Positions 16,641 through 24,097 of a stretch of DNA of 64,000 bases are shown here, piece by piece. The position numbers and the translations under genes were made by a program. This DNA is from Stenotrophomonas_A sp035629025 (GTDB taxonomy: Bacteria > Pseudomonadota > Gammaproteobacteria > Xanthomonadales > Xanthomonadaceae), in NCBI GenBank assembly GCA_035629025.1, contig DASPIU010000051.1, positions 1-64,000 on the forward strand. The letters are read 5' to 3'. How positions within the stretch are numbered: position 1 is the first letter of the stretch; every line of letters begins with the position of its first letter. The notes beneath the pieces are model-generated. The model saw nothing but the letters and a program-made list of their open reading frames with translations, was not told the origin of the DNA and did not search any database.

Positions 16641-17867
16641 ATGGTCATTCGCTCCCCTTCCCTCTCGGCACTGCCTGCGCGGCGTTGCCGCATGTCACGC
16701 GGCCAGGTGCTGCTGTTTGCCACCGCCAGCGGCCTGAGCGTGGCGAACGTGTATTACGCGCAGCCGCTGCTGGATGCGTTGGCGCTCGACTTCGGCATCC
16801 AGCCCGGGCTGGTCGGTGGCGTGGTCACTGCGACCCAGGTGGGCTGTGCGTTGGCCTTGTTGCTGCTGGTGCCGCTGGGCGACCTGGTGGAGCGGCGCCG
16901 GTTGATGGCGATGCAATTGCTGGCGCTGGTGGCGGCCCTGCTCGCAGTCGCACTGGCGCATTCCGTGTCCGCGCTGCTGGCCGCCATGTTTGCCGTGGGC
17001 CTGCTGGGCACCGCGATGACGCAGGGGCTGATCGCCTATGCGGCCATCGCTGCGCAAGCGCACGAACAAGGCCGGGTGGTCGGTGCCGCGCAAGGCGGCG
17101 TCTTCATCGGCCTGTTGCTGGCGCGGGTCTTTGCAGGAGGCATCACCGACCTGGCCGGCTGGCGCGCGGTATACCTTTGCGCCGGATTCCTGATGCTGGC
17201 GATGGCATTGCCGCTATGGCGAGGGTTGCCTGTCCTGCCCCCACGCTCGGATGCCATGCGCTACCCGCAGCTGATCGTATCGATGTGGACGATGCTGCGG
17301 GAGCGGCTTCTGCAGGTACGCGGCATGCTGGCACTGCTGATGTTCGCTGCCTTCAACATCTTCTGGAGCGCGCTGGTATTGCCGCTGAGTGCCCCACCCT
17401 ATGGCTTCTCGCACACAAGTATTGGCGCATTCGGGCTGGTGGGCGTGATCGGCGCGCTGGCTGCCACGCGCGCCGGCTATTGGGCCGACCGCGGCTACGG
17501 CCAGCGCACCAGCGCGGCGGCGTTGGTACTGCTGCTGTTGGCGTGGTGGCCGCTGTCGATGATGGAGCAGTCGCTATGGGCGTTGGTGGTCGGCATCGTG
17601 TTGCTCGACCTGGGCGGCCAAGCATTGCATGTCACCAACCAGAGCCTGATTTTCCGCGTCCGGCCCGAGGCGCACGGCCGGATGGTCGGCCTGTACATGC
17701 TGTTCTATTCGGTCGGCAGTGGACTGGGGGCACTCGGCACGACCATCACCTATGCGCGGGGTGGGTGGCAGGGTGTATGCCTGCTGGGCGCGGGGGTCAG
17801 CCTGATGGCCCTGCTGTTCTGGTGGGCGACGCGGCGCTGCATTCCGGCCGCGATCGATCACGAATGA
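16641..17867 (+). CDS. MFS transporter, drug-efflux type (YnfM/NepI-like)
   Basis: Inner-membrane transporter of about 408 residues with 12 predicted helices. The start ASGLSVANVYYAQPLLDALA is characteristic of the NepI/YnfM-like MFS branch; DLVERRRLM is the loop 2-3 motif. The ATG at 16641 is used; MSRGQVLLFATASG at 16692 would also give a complete transporter. It is divergent from a HxlR regulator, suggesting inducible export of a small toxic compound. It has no evident link to the maltodextrin genes around it, and the LysR-HxlR-MFS trio looks like a unit placed between the receptor and the last glucosidase. Confidence 0.9.
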   Translation: MVIRSPSLSALPARRCRMSRGQVLLFATASGLSVANVYYAQPLLDALALDFGIQPGLVGGVVTATQVGCALALLLLVPLGDLVERRRLMAMQLLALVAALLAVALAHSVSALLAAMFAVGLLGTAMTQGLIAYAAIAAQAHEQGRVVGAAQGGVFIGLLLARVFAGGITDLAGWRAVYLCAGFLMLAMALPLWRGLPVLPPRSDAMRYPQLIVSMWTMLRERLLQVRGMLALLMFAAFNIFWSALVLPLSAPPYGFSHTSIGAFGLVGVIGALAATRAGYWADRGYGQRTSAAALVLLLLAWWPLSMMEQSLWALVVGIVLLDLGGQALHVTNQSLIFRVRPEAHGRMVGLYMLFYSVGSGLGALGTTITYARGGWQGVCLLGAGVSLMALLFWWATRRCIPAAIDHE

Positions 17868-17869
17868 AA

Positions 17870-17887
17870 CGGAGGCCCGGGCCTCCG
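17870..17887. terminator. Hairpin between convergent MFS and alpha-glucosidase genes
   Basis: CGGAGGC/GCCTCCG stem with CCGG loop between two converging stops. On the minus strand it is followed by TTTCATT, so it more plausibly terminates the glucosidase transcript. Confidence 0.6.
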
Positions 17888-17906
17888 GTTCTGCCCTTGC
17901 CAGTGC

Positions 17907-19520
17907 TCAGCCGCGACGCGCGCAATACATGGCGTGCCCGGGCAAGCGCAGTTCGCCGTTTTCGGCAGAGCCCGCATCCGGCCCCGGTACCGCGACCGAT
18001 TCCCACGTGCCTTCCGGCAGCAGGGCCGTGATCGGTTCGGCCGACAGGTTGAACGCCAGCAGCAGCACCTCATCACCCAGTTGGCGCTCGAACAGCAGCA
18101 GCGGCTCGGCGGTTTCATGGAAGCGGATGTCGCCCTGCAGCAGCACCGGCATCGTCCGGCGCCAGGCCAGGAAGTGGCGGAAGGCATTGAGCACCGAGTC
18201 CGGCTGGCGCGTCTGCGCTTCGACCGACAACATCCGGTGGTCTTCCGGGATTGGCAGCCACGGCGTGGTCGAGCTAAAGCCCGCCTGCTGGCCGTCATTC
18301 CACGGCAGCGGCGTGCGGCAGCCATCGCGGCCCTTGAAGTTCGGCCAGAAGGTGATGCCGTAGGGGTCCTGCAAGGCCTCGAACGGCACGTCGGCCTCGC
18401 CCAGGCCCAGCTCTTCGCCCTGGTACAGGCAGATCGAGCCGCGTAGCGAACACAGCAGCGCGGCCAGCAGCCGCGCCAGACGCGGATTGGCCGGATGCCC
18501 GCCCCAGCGCGTCACCGCGCGCTCCACATCGTGATTGGAGATGGCCCAGCACGGCCAGCCTTCGGTCATCACCGCTTCCAGCCGCGACACCGTGTTGCGA
18601 ATGTAGGCGGCGCTGAAATCCTGCACCAGCAGCTCGAAGCTGTAGCCCATGTGCAGGCGGCCGGAGGTGGTGTATTCGGCGGTGGTGGCCAGCGAATCCT
18701 CCGACGAGATCTCGCCCAGGCTCACTGCGCCGGGGTACTGGTCCAGCAGCGCGCGCAAGCGCTCCAGGAAGGCCAGATTCTCCGGCTGCGTATTGTTGTA
18801 GTAGTGGTACTGGTAGGCGTACGGGTTGTCCGGGCTGAAACCCCGGCCGACACGCTTGTCCGCCGGCTTGGGCGGGTTGTCGCGCAGCTGCGCGTCGTGG
18901 AAGCAGAAGTTGATCGCGTCGAGGCGAAAGCCGTCAACGCCGCGGTCCAGCCAGAAGCGCACGTTATCCAGCGTGGCCTGCTGCACCGCCGGGTTGTGGA
19001 AGTTCAAATCCGGCTGGCTGGCGAGGAAGTTGTGCAGGAAGTATTGCTCGCGCCGTGGCTCCCATTGCCAGGCGACGCCGCCAAACAGCGACATCCAGTT
19101 GTTCGGTGCGGTGCCGTCTTCGCGCGGGTCTGCCCACACGTACCAGTCGGCCTTGGGATTGTCGCGGCTCTGCCGGCTTTCGCGGAACCACTCGTGCTCG
19201 ATCGACGTGTGGCTCAGCACCTGGTCGATCATCACCTTCAAGCCCAGGGCGTGCGCCTTGGCGAGCAGACGGTCGAAGTCATCCAGTGTGCCGAACAGCG
19301 GATCGACGTCGCGGTAATCGGCGATGTCATAGCCGAAATCGGCCATCGGCGACTTGAAGAACGGCGAGATCCAGATCGCGTCCACGCCGAGCGAGGCGAC
19401 GTAATCCAGGCGTTCGATAATGCCGGGCAGGTCGCCGACGCCATCACCGTTGGCATCCAGGAAACTGCGCGGGTAAATCTGATAGATGACGGCGCCGCGC
19501 CACCATGGAGTCTGCGACAT
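17907..19520 (-). CDS. Cytoplasmic alpha-glucosidase GH13_23 (XgtA-like)
   Basis: Hydrolyses maltose and short malto-oligosaccharides, and homologues transfer glucose. It has 537 residues and no signal peptide. The GH13 regions are complete: nucleophile Asp201 in GFRLDAINF, acid/base Glu270 in SLGEISS and Asp331 in ISNHD. Both catalytic numbers coincide with Xanthomonas campestris XgtA. The start ATG follows GGAGGGGGG. An operator copy lies about 95 bases upstream, so the gene belongs to the same regulon as the receptor and periplasmic enzymes, although a LysR/HxlR/MFS module separates them. Confidence 0.96.
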   Translation of the reverse strand: MSQTPWWRGAVIYQIYPRSFLDANGDGVGDLPGIIERLDYVASLGVDAIWISPFFKSPMADFGYDIADYRDVDPLFGTLDDFDRLLAKAHALGLKVMIDQVLSHTSIEHEWFRESRQSRDNPKADWYVWADPREDGTAPNNWMSLFGGVAWQWEPRREQYFLHNFLASQPDLNFHNPAVQQATLDNVRFWLDRGVDGFRLDAINFCFHDAQLRDNPPKPADKRVGRGFSPDNPYAYQYHYYNNTQPENLAFLERLRALLDQYPGAVSLGEISSEDSLATTAEYTTSGRLHMGYSFELLVQDFSAAYIRNTVSRLEAVMTEGWPCWAISNHDVERAVTRWGGHPANPRLARLLAALLCSLRGSICLYQGEELGLGEADVPFEALQDPYGITFWPNFKGRDGCRTPLPWNDGQQAGFSSTTPWLPIPEDHRMLSVEAQTRQPDSVLNAFRHFLAWRRTMPVLLQGDIRFHETAEPLLLFERQLGDEVLLLAFNLSAEPITALLPEGTWESVAVPGPDAGSAENGELRLPGHAMYCARRG

Positions 19521-19614
19521 CGAGCCCCCCTCCGGGCCTGGAAGCCCCGAAGAGAAGACGGGACTCGAACGAACCCGGTTAGCTTAGCGTCGGTGTCGCG
19601 GCGGGGGGCCGGCC

Positions 19615-19628
19615 TGCATACGTATTCA
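19615..19628. promoter_or_regulatory. LacI-type operator copy 3
   Basis: TGCATACGTATTCA on the plus strand, so TGAATACGTATGCAGGCCGG toward the alpha-glucosidase, matching the copy before the TonB receptor over 20 bases. The orientation relative to the downstream gene is the same in all three copies. Confidence 0.8.
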
Positions 19629-19652
19629 AGCCGACACCGGTCGCAGAGCGCA

Positions 19653-20081
19653 CTACAGCGCGGCGTTGGGCGGCAGTGTGATCACGGTGACGCCGTCGAT
19701 CATCGCCACGACCTTGCCGTCGCCGTCGGAGACCAGCGTGGCAGCGGGTGGGCGATCTGCCGGGCCCGGGCAGCCGACGAGGATGGTGGTGTGGTCGAGG
19801 AAGTCTGCGACTGCCGGGGTTTCGCCCAGGCGGCGGCAGGGGTCGCCTGGATTGGGGTAGCCGTCGCCGAAGGGGCGGAGGGTGGCGGGCCAGGTGAAAG
19901 ATGACGAGCTGTTCGTGGCCGAGTCCTGGGCATTGGCGGTGGAGCTGGTTGAAGTCGCGGCGGTGGGGGCGCCGGTGGCTGCTGCGCCTTGATGGATGTC
20001 GCGCTGGCAGGCGCATAGCAAGGTGGCGGCTATCAGTGCGGGGACGGCGAGGCGCGTGTGGATCGCGGAGAGAGGACGCAT
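19653..20081 (-). CDS. Putative lipoprotein, unknown function
   Basis: A 142-residue protein starting MRPLSAIHTRL with a hydrophobic stretch ending in TLLCAC, a plausible lipobox with Cys at about 23 as the acylated residue. A Ser/Thr/Ala-rich linker follows, then a small domain with two Cys (NPGDPCRRLGE, ILVGCPGPADR) and the C-terminal pattern GKVVAMIDGVTVITLP. The ATG at 20081 is chosen because it gives the lipoprotein signal. I do not recognise the family. It is the nearest gene upstream of the alpha-glucosidase on the same strand, but the operator and promoter region lies between them, so they are probably separate units. Confidence 0.75.
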   Translation of the reverse strand: MRPLSAIHTRLAVPALIAATLLCACQRDIHQGAAATGAPTAATSTSSTANAQDSATNSSSSFTWPATLRPFGDGYPNPGDPCRRLGETPAVADFLDHTTILVGCPGPADRPPAATLVSDGDGKVVAMIDGVTVITLPPNAAL

Positions 20082-20267
20082 CGGAGCACTCTGCAGGATG
20101 TGGGATGCCGGTGGATTATTCCGCTGGGTACATGGGCTTGGCGTCACGATGGTGTGTCTGCGGATCGCCTAGCCTCGGTGCTTGGAACGTTGTCTTCACC
20201 TGGGCGCGGCGTGGTCTTACGGAGTGGATGGTCAGGCTGGTGGTTCCTGGAGCATTGGAGGACCATC

Positions 20268-20444
20268 ATGGCTACTCGCGAAAACCCGCAGCAGGATCAG
20301 AGTTCCGGCGTTGGCGAACAGAACCGCGAACCTAAGACGCCGAATGGCGGGCTCAATGAAGAGATTGGGGAGCTGGAGCCGGATGCGGCGGAGGATGAGG
20401 ATGAGTTGCCGGGGAAGGCTGGGGGTGGATTGGTTGGGGGTTGA
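20268..20444 (+). CDS. Small acidic hydrophilic protein, unknown
   Basis: A 58-residue protein, MATRENPQQDQSSGVGEQ..., rich in Gln, Asn, Glu and Pro, ending in a Gly-rich tail (GKAGGGLVGG). The start follows TTGGAGG by seven bases, a good ribosome site. The composition suggests an intrinsically disordered protein. Small proteins of this look occur in Xanthomonadaceae, but I cannot assign a function. Confidence 0.6.
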   Translation: MATRENPQQDQSSGVGEQNREPKTPNGGLNEEIGELEPDAAEDEDELPGKAGGGLVGG

Positions 20445-20721
20445 GGGTAGTACCTCTCTTCGGCCTGAAGATCGAAACTGAAAAAGCCGGCTCAGGGCTG
20501 GCTTAGGTAGCTGGACTTGCACCACCGAGTCAGCGGGTGGCACAAGCGGGTCAGGTGAAGGATGCCAGGAGCGGCTCGTTGTGAACGCGAGCCGCCTGGG
20601 TCATGCCAGCGAGCCGGCGCCAGTCGTTGCCCATGCGGCCGCCGGCGGGGGAGGGGAATATTTGGCGCCCGACAAGCTGGCCGAGGCTGTCGCTAAGATC
20701 TGCTAATCCTAGCTGGCCCTG
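20445..20721. other. Gene-free stretch at the edge of the accessory region
   Basis: No convincing open frame. It contains small stem-loops (CCACCGAGTCAGCGGGTGG near 20520) and marks the transition from high-GC core sequence to lower-GC accessory sequence. I saw no copy of the tRNA-Val 3' end here that would define an island boundary. Confidence 0.4.
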
Positions 20722-22212
20722 TTAAATCTGCACGATTTGGATTAGCGGCTCAGATACTTCTCCTACCGCCTCGACGCCCCACAATGCCTGCATTAGGGAC
20801 TCCCCAAGATACTCCTTCAGCTGGCCTGACGGCCGCGACCTGCCTATAGCAGCGCCTACTCGTGCAGTCCAATGAACATTCTTTGGATCCAGGACCGAGG
20901 AAATCTCGTTTATAACCGCCTTGAGATCAGCGCTTTTCCGATCCCACTCCGGCGCACCTGCCAGGATTCCCGCCTTCTCACCAAAAGCAGGAGACTTTTC
21001 CACCAACAGTTCGACTGCTTGTTCCCAAGAAAGGCCAAGGTCGCCAAGAACCTCGTCTGTAATATAGAGGTTCTCAGCCTCACGGCACTCAAGAACAAGA
21101 TATGGAACGAACGTTTGGGGATATTGCCGACTCGGCCTCGGTGCCACCTTGTCTCCGTCCAGCAAAGCATAGCCACTCGGCGTTCCGTCGTTGTCGCGTA
21201 TCGCACACATGACACGTTCGAGTGCGCGCTGAAATTTAATCACTTCGTCGCTGCCGTGTGCAGGAACGACAGCGATGCGGACTTGGTGCCGACGCGGAAC
21301 CTCGCTCCATAGCCGATAGTCATCGTCCCCCTCGACGATAAGGAGTGGAGACCCGAATAGCGCTCCCATTAGCGCATGTCCGCCCAGGCAAGAAGAAATC
21401 TCTCTCACATGATGGGTCACTTCAACGGCAGCGAAATCCCGTTGAGACTTGGTCAAATAGATGAGACCGACCTTTTCCGATCCGAACTGTGCAATTGCCG
21501 CTAACAGAGCGGTACTGTGGGAGGAGATGACAAGCTGGACGCCATAAATCTCGACCAACTTCACCAAAAAATATGCTAAGCGAACAAGCAGGTCTGGGTG
21601 GATATGGGCATCTGGCTCGTCAAGCAATATCACTCGCTTCTCTGCCCCGTTGACCTCCCAGCTGGCAGCTGCAACAAGCATGTCAACGCCCATCCAGAGC
21701 AACTGAGCTTCACCACTGCTCAGCTGATCAATGCTGTTAAGTGGCCCTCGCTCTATGTGGACCATCCGTAGAGGATTAAGCGGATGATTGCTTATTGAGA
21801 CAGAAAATTCGGGCAGCAGCTGAGCGATAAGCTCTTCAATCTGGGCCGGGCTTCCAGCCACCCGTCCGTCGCCACGAGCGTTCCCTCGGAGCATCAGATA
21901 TCCGTGCACCCTAGCCAACACACGCTGGCGATAGTCTGAAAGAAAGTTCCTATTGTGATACTGATGGCGAGTCTCAACTTCGAGCTCCTGCTGAGACACG
22001 TGAGGCGCGAAACTTATCTCCCCAGTTCGCTCGGGAACGACATAGTGGGTCACCAGCGGGTTTGCGTCGCGCCAGGCACGAAGAAGCAGGCTCTTCCCCG
22101 CGCCGTTTTTACCGAATATGACAGTTATGTCCTTGAGTTTGGTGAGCCTGATCTGCCCGCCGCCAAGAAACCCCGAACGATCGACATCGATATTTTCCCA
22201 GAAAATAGTCAC
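20722..22212 (-). CDS. Single-chain ABC-type ATPase + TOPRIM protein (OLD/PARIS-like, putative defence)
   Basis: A 496-residue protein with two modules. Residues 1-260 are an SMC/ABC-type ATPase: Walker A GKNGAGKS (34-41), signature LSSGEAQ (164-170), Walker B VILLDEP (194-200) and the switch His232 in SSHS. Residues 285-400 resemble a TOPRIM/DUF4435 domain: Glu294 in PLLIVEGDDD, HGSDEV near 320 and Asp352/Asp354 in LLDGD. OLD-family nucleases and the PARIS proteins AriA plus AriB combine these parts. Here they are fused but shorter than a typical fusion. The start is GTG at 22210-22212. GC is clearly below the flanks, a sign of transfer. Phage defence is inferred, not shown. Confidence 0.85.
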   Translation of the reverse strand: MTIFWENIDVDRSGFLGGGQIRLTKLKDITVIFGKNGAGKSLLLRAWRDANPLVTHYVVPERTGEISFAPHVSQQELEVETRHQYHNRNFLSDYRQRVLARVHGYLMLRGNARGDGRVAGSPAQIEELIAQLLPEFSVSISNHPLNPLRMVHIERGPLNSIDQLSSGEAQLLWMGVDMLVAAASWEVNGAEKRVILLDEPDAHIHPDLLVRLAYFLVKLVEIYGVQLVISSHSTALLAAIAQFGSEKVGLIYLTKSQRDFAAVEVTHHVREISSCLGGHALMGALFGSPLLIVEGDDDYRLWSEVPRRHQVRIAVVPAHGSDEVIKFQRALERVMCAIRDNDGTPSGYALLDGDKVAPRPSRQYPQTFVPYLVLECREAENLYITDEVLGDLGLSWEQAVELLVEKSPAFGEKAGILAGAPEWDRKSADLKAVINEISSVLDPKNVHWTARVGAAIGRSRPSGQLKEYLGESLMQALWGVEAVGEVSEPLIQIVQI

Positions 22213-22312
22213 AGACCCCCCCTATATCCCCGGCTTACAAGTCAAGGCTTGATCGAGCTGCGAGCACGCTTCTTGCGAGTGGCACCAGTCAACTTGCGAG
22301 TCAGCCCAGCAC

Positions 22313-22827
22313 CTATCCTTCAGGCCAATTGCCGAAACTGACGAGGAGGACGTTATCCGTCCCGTCGTTGTTCCAGAGCCGCGCCAGGTTCCAACTTCGG
22401 CAATTACGCCCATAGGAGCGGCAACCGACGAGATGCAATCTTCCTAGCGCAAATACCTTGTCTCAGAAAAATCCGTTGGGATCCTTCCTGAGACGAATAG
22501 ATGCGACCCATCGGGCGACAGCAAGAGGTTTCCTATGCCGTGACCGACTGCCACCGTCGTTACGGCCTCTTGCAACTCGATCTCAAGTTGCGAGTGGGGC
22601 CACGCAAGTATCTCGCTTCTGTTCGTCGCCCCAAACGCTGACGTGTCGAACCGCCGCTCGCCGCTCAGCCAGAGGATCGCACCGCCCCTGTTCTATGCAT
22701 CAGCCGAACGGACGACGAGACCCATAACCGATGAACCGGCGCAGCGCCCGACGTTGAGAACGACGCTTCCCGTCTCACACTCCGGCAAGCTTACGGAGTG
22801 GAATTTCGCTGGAGCTGCAATAGCCAT
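22313..22827 (-). pseudogene. Decayed beta-propeller-like gene
   Basis: From an ATG at 22827 one frame runs to TAG at 22444, interrupted by TAG at 22693-22695 after 44 codons. The part after the internal stop reads like a propeller blade: GAILWLSGERRFD, then NLLLSPDGSHLFVSG. In a shifted frame further down, LARLWNNDGTDNVLLVSFG ends at TAG 22313-22315. Fragments in two frames plus an internal stop point to a disrupted gene rather than a real small protein. It lies just upstream of the ATPase/TOPRIM gene on the same strand. Confidence 0.5.
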
Positions 22828-22925
22828 AGTGCCTCCGCAGTGACGGAACTAATGAGTGTATCTAACCCGTTCTGACGACAGCCAATCGCTTGAGACCGCC
22901 TTCCGCCACCCACGCCTTCGGATCG

Positions 22926-23714
22926 TCAACGAGCCCTATCAAACAGCCAAGTCGTAATCGCACCGAGAGCCCCAGCGATAACAACACCCCAAAGAATCTT
23001 GCTGCGAAGATCTGCCCTAGCCGCAAACTTCGCCGACTTCTTGCCGATGAAAAAATCGCTGCCTGGATACAGGTATCCAAACAATCGCGAGGGAACTCCC
23101 GACATCAAAACAACGAGAAAAACGAAAAAGCCTGCAAATGGCCACGCAAAAACCTCGTCCACCCTCTCCATCCTAGAGCTGATGAGGAAGTTCAGCTTCT
23201 CGTTGACATCCTTGCTATTCAAGATGTCCGTGACCGCATGAGACTTCGAGCTGAGCGAGAGCGCAAAATAGCCAAAAGTAGTTGCAGCGACACCGGTCAT
23301 GAGCACTAGCGGCAATACCCTAAGCGCACCTCCAGATGGCAACCAACGGAAGGTCATCACCTCGTGTTCTACATATGCCTTAATGTCGTTACTTAGCAGG
23401 AACACCGCATCGCGGTCGTCGCCTTGTATTCGCAACGCCGCTCCTTCCTTCGCGTCAAACACCAGCCGAAAGTCGAGCTCATCGCCTGTGCTAGCGAAGT
23501 CGATGCCAGTGATCTCCGCGGAAGGCCCATTCTCTTCTGCACAAACCTGATCGACATCGGTCGTCGAGTAAGCGAAGGAATCCCTCCGCCTCACGAATAT
23601 CGTTCTCTCATAGCTCACCGGCACTCGACCCTTCACGATCTCGTTTATCTTGCGAATGTGCTCTTCGAAGAGAACAAATCGCCCGGCGAATTCGTGCTTA
23701 ACATGAGCCCCCAT
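22926..23714 (-). CDS. Orphan membrane protein, unknown function
   Basis: 262 residues. The N-terminal 140 are soluble and mixed alpha/beta (VSYERTIFVRRRDSF, ELDFRLVFDAKEG); three membrane segments follow at roughly 150-172 (PLVLMTGVAATTFGYFAL), 195-222 (PFAGFFVFLVVLMSGV) and 240-258 (ILWGVVIAGALGAITTWLF). The ATG at 23712-23714 with GGAGG four bases before it is chosen; the frame extends up to 23858 but would then include the tRNA-Val terminator. GC is low compared with core genes. It lies at the 3' side of tRNA-Val, a classic integration spot. I do not recognise the family. Confidence 0.75.
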   Translation of the reverse strand: MGAHVKHEFAGRFVLFEEHIRKINEIVKGRVPVSYERTIFVRRRDSFAYSTTDVDQVCAEENGPSAEITGIDFASTGDELDFRLVFDAKEGAALRIQGDDRDAVFLLSNDIKAYVEHEVMTFRWLPSGGALRVLPLVLMTGVAATTFGYFALSLSSKSHAVTDILNSKDVNEKLNFLISSRMERVDEVFAWPFAGFFVFLVVLMSGVPSRLFGYLYPGSDFFIGKKSAKFAARADLRSKILWGVVIAGALGAITTWLFDRAR

Positions 23715-23819
23715 ACCCCCTCCTTGGCGTCTGCCATCAATGAGAACATGACAGAGCCCATGGGTGCCAGCGAATGTCGTTGACGGCAGAACTTTTTTTG
23801 CAGGACGGTTGCAGGAAAC

Positions 23820-23847
23820 AAAAAAGCCGACCACTCGGCCGGCTTTT
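23820..23847 (-). terminator. Intrinsic terminator of tRNA-Val
   Basis: On the minus strand AAAGCCGGCC, GAGT loop, GGTCGGCTTTTTT: a stem of about ten pairs including one G-T followed by six T. It lies 40 bases after the tRNA 3' end. Confidence 0.85.
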
Positions 23848-23886
23848 ATCCGATCCATCTTTCCCCTGATTCCTCAGGTACTTAGA

Positions 23887-23961
23887 TGGTGGGCGGTACA
23901 GGGTTCGAACCTGTGACCCCTACCATGTCAAGGTAGTGCTCTACCGCTGAGCTAACCGCCC
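23887..23961 (-). tRNA. tRNA-Val (anticodon GAC)
   Basis: 75 bases with encoded CCA. Acceptor GGGCGGT pairs with ACCGCCC, the anticodon arm is CTACC-TTGACAT-GGTAG with GAC, and the T arm is ACAGG-TTCGAAC-CCTGT. A good promoter lies upstream and a terminator downstream. Confidence 0.97.
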
Positions 23962-23999
23962 GGTATGCCCGGCAACACATTGCGCGTTGCGGGGCGCGC

Positions 24000-24029
24000 A
24001 TTCTAGCCCGGCCGCCCAATCCAGGGCAA
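24000..24029 (-). promoter_or_regulatory. Promoter of tRNA-Val
   Basis: On the minus strand TTGCCC, 18 bases, then TAGAAT, about 38 bases before the tRNA 5' end. Confidence 0.6.
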
Positions 24030-24097
24030 TAGCCCGGCAGCGCCAACGCATCCGCCCTAACCACCTCCCTCACCCATCACCACCACCCGCCCAACCC

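Noticed and set aside
20445..20721. Possible att copy of tRNA-Val at the left edge of the low-GC region
   Set aside because: No stretch matching the tRNA-Val 3' end was found; the island boundary at this side cannot be defined.
22213..22312. Short basic peptide frame (GATRKKRARSSIKP) before the ATPase-TOPRIM gene
   Set aside because: No usable start or ribosome site and only about 20 codons; probably chance.
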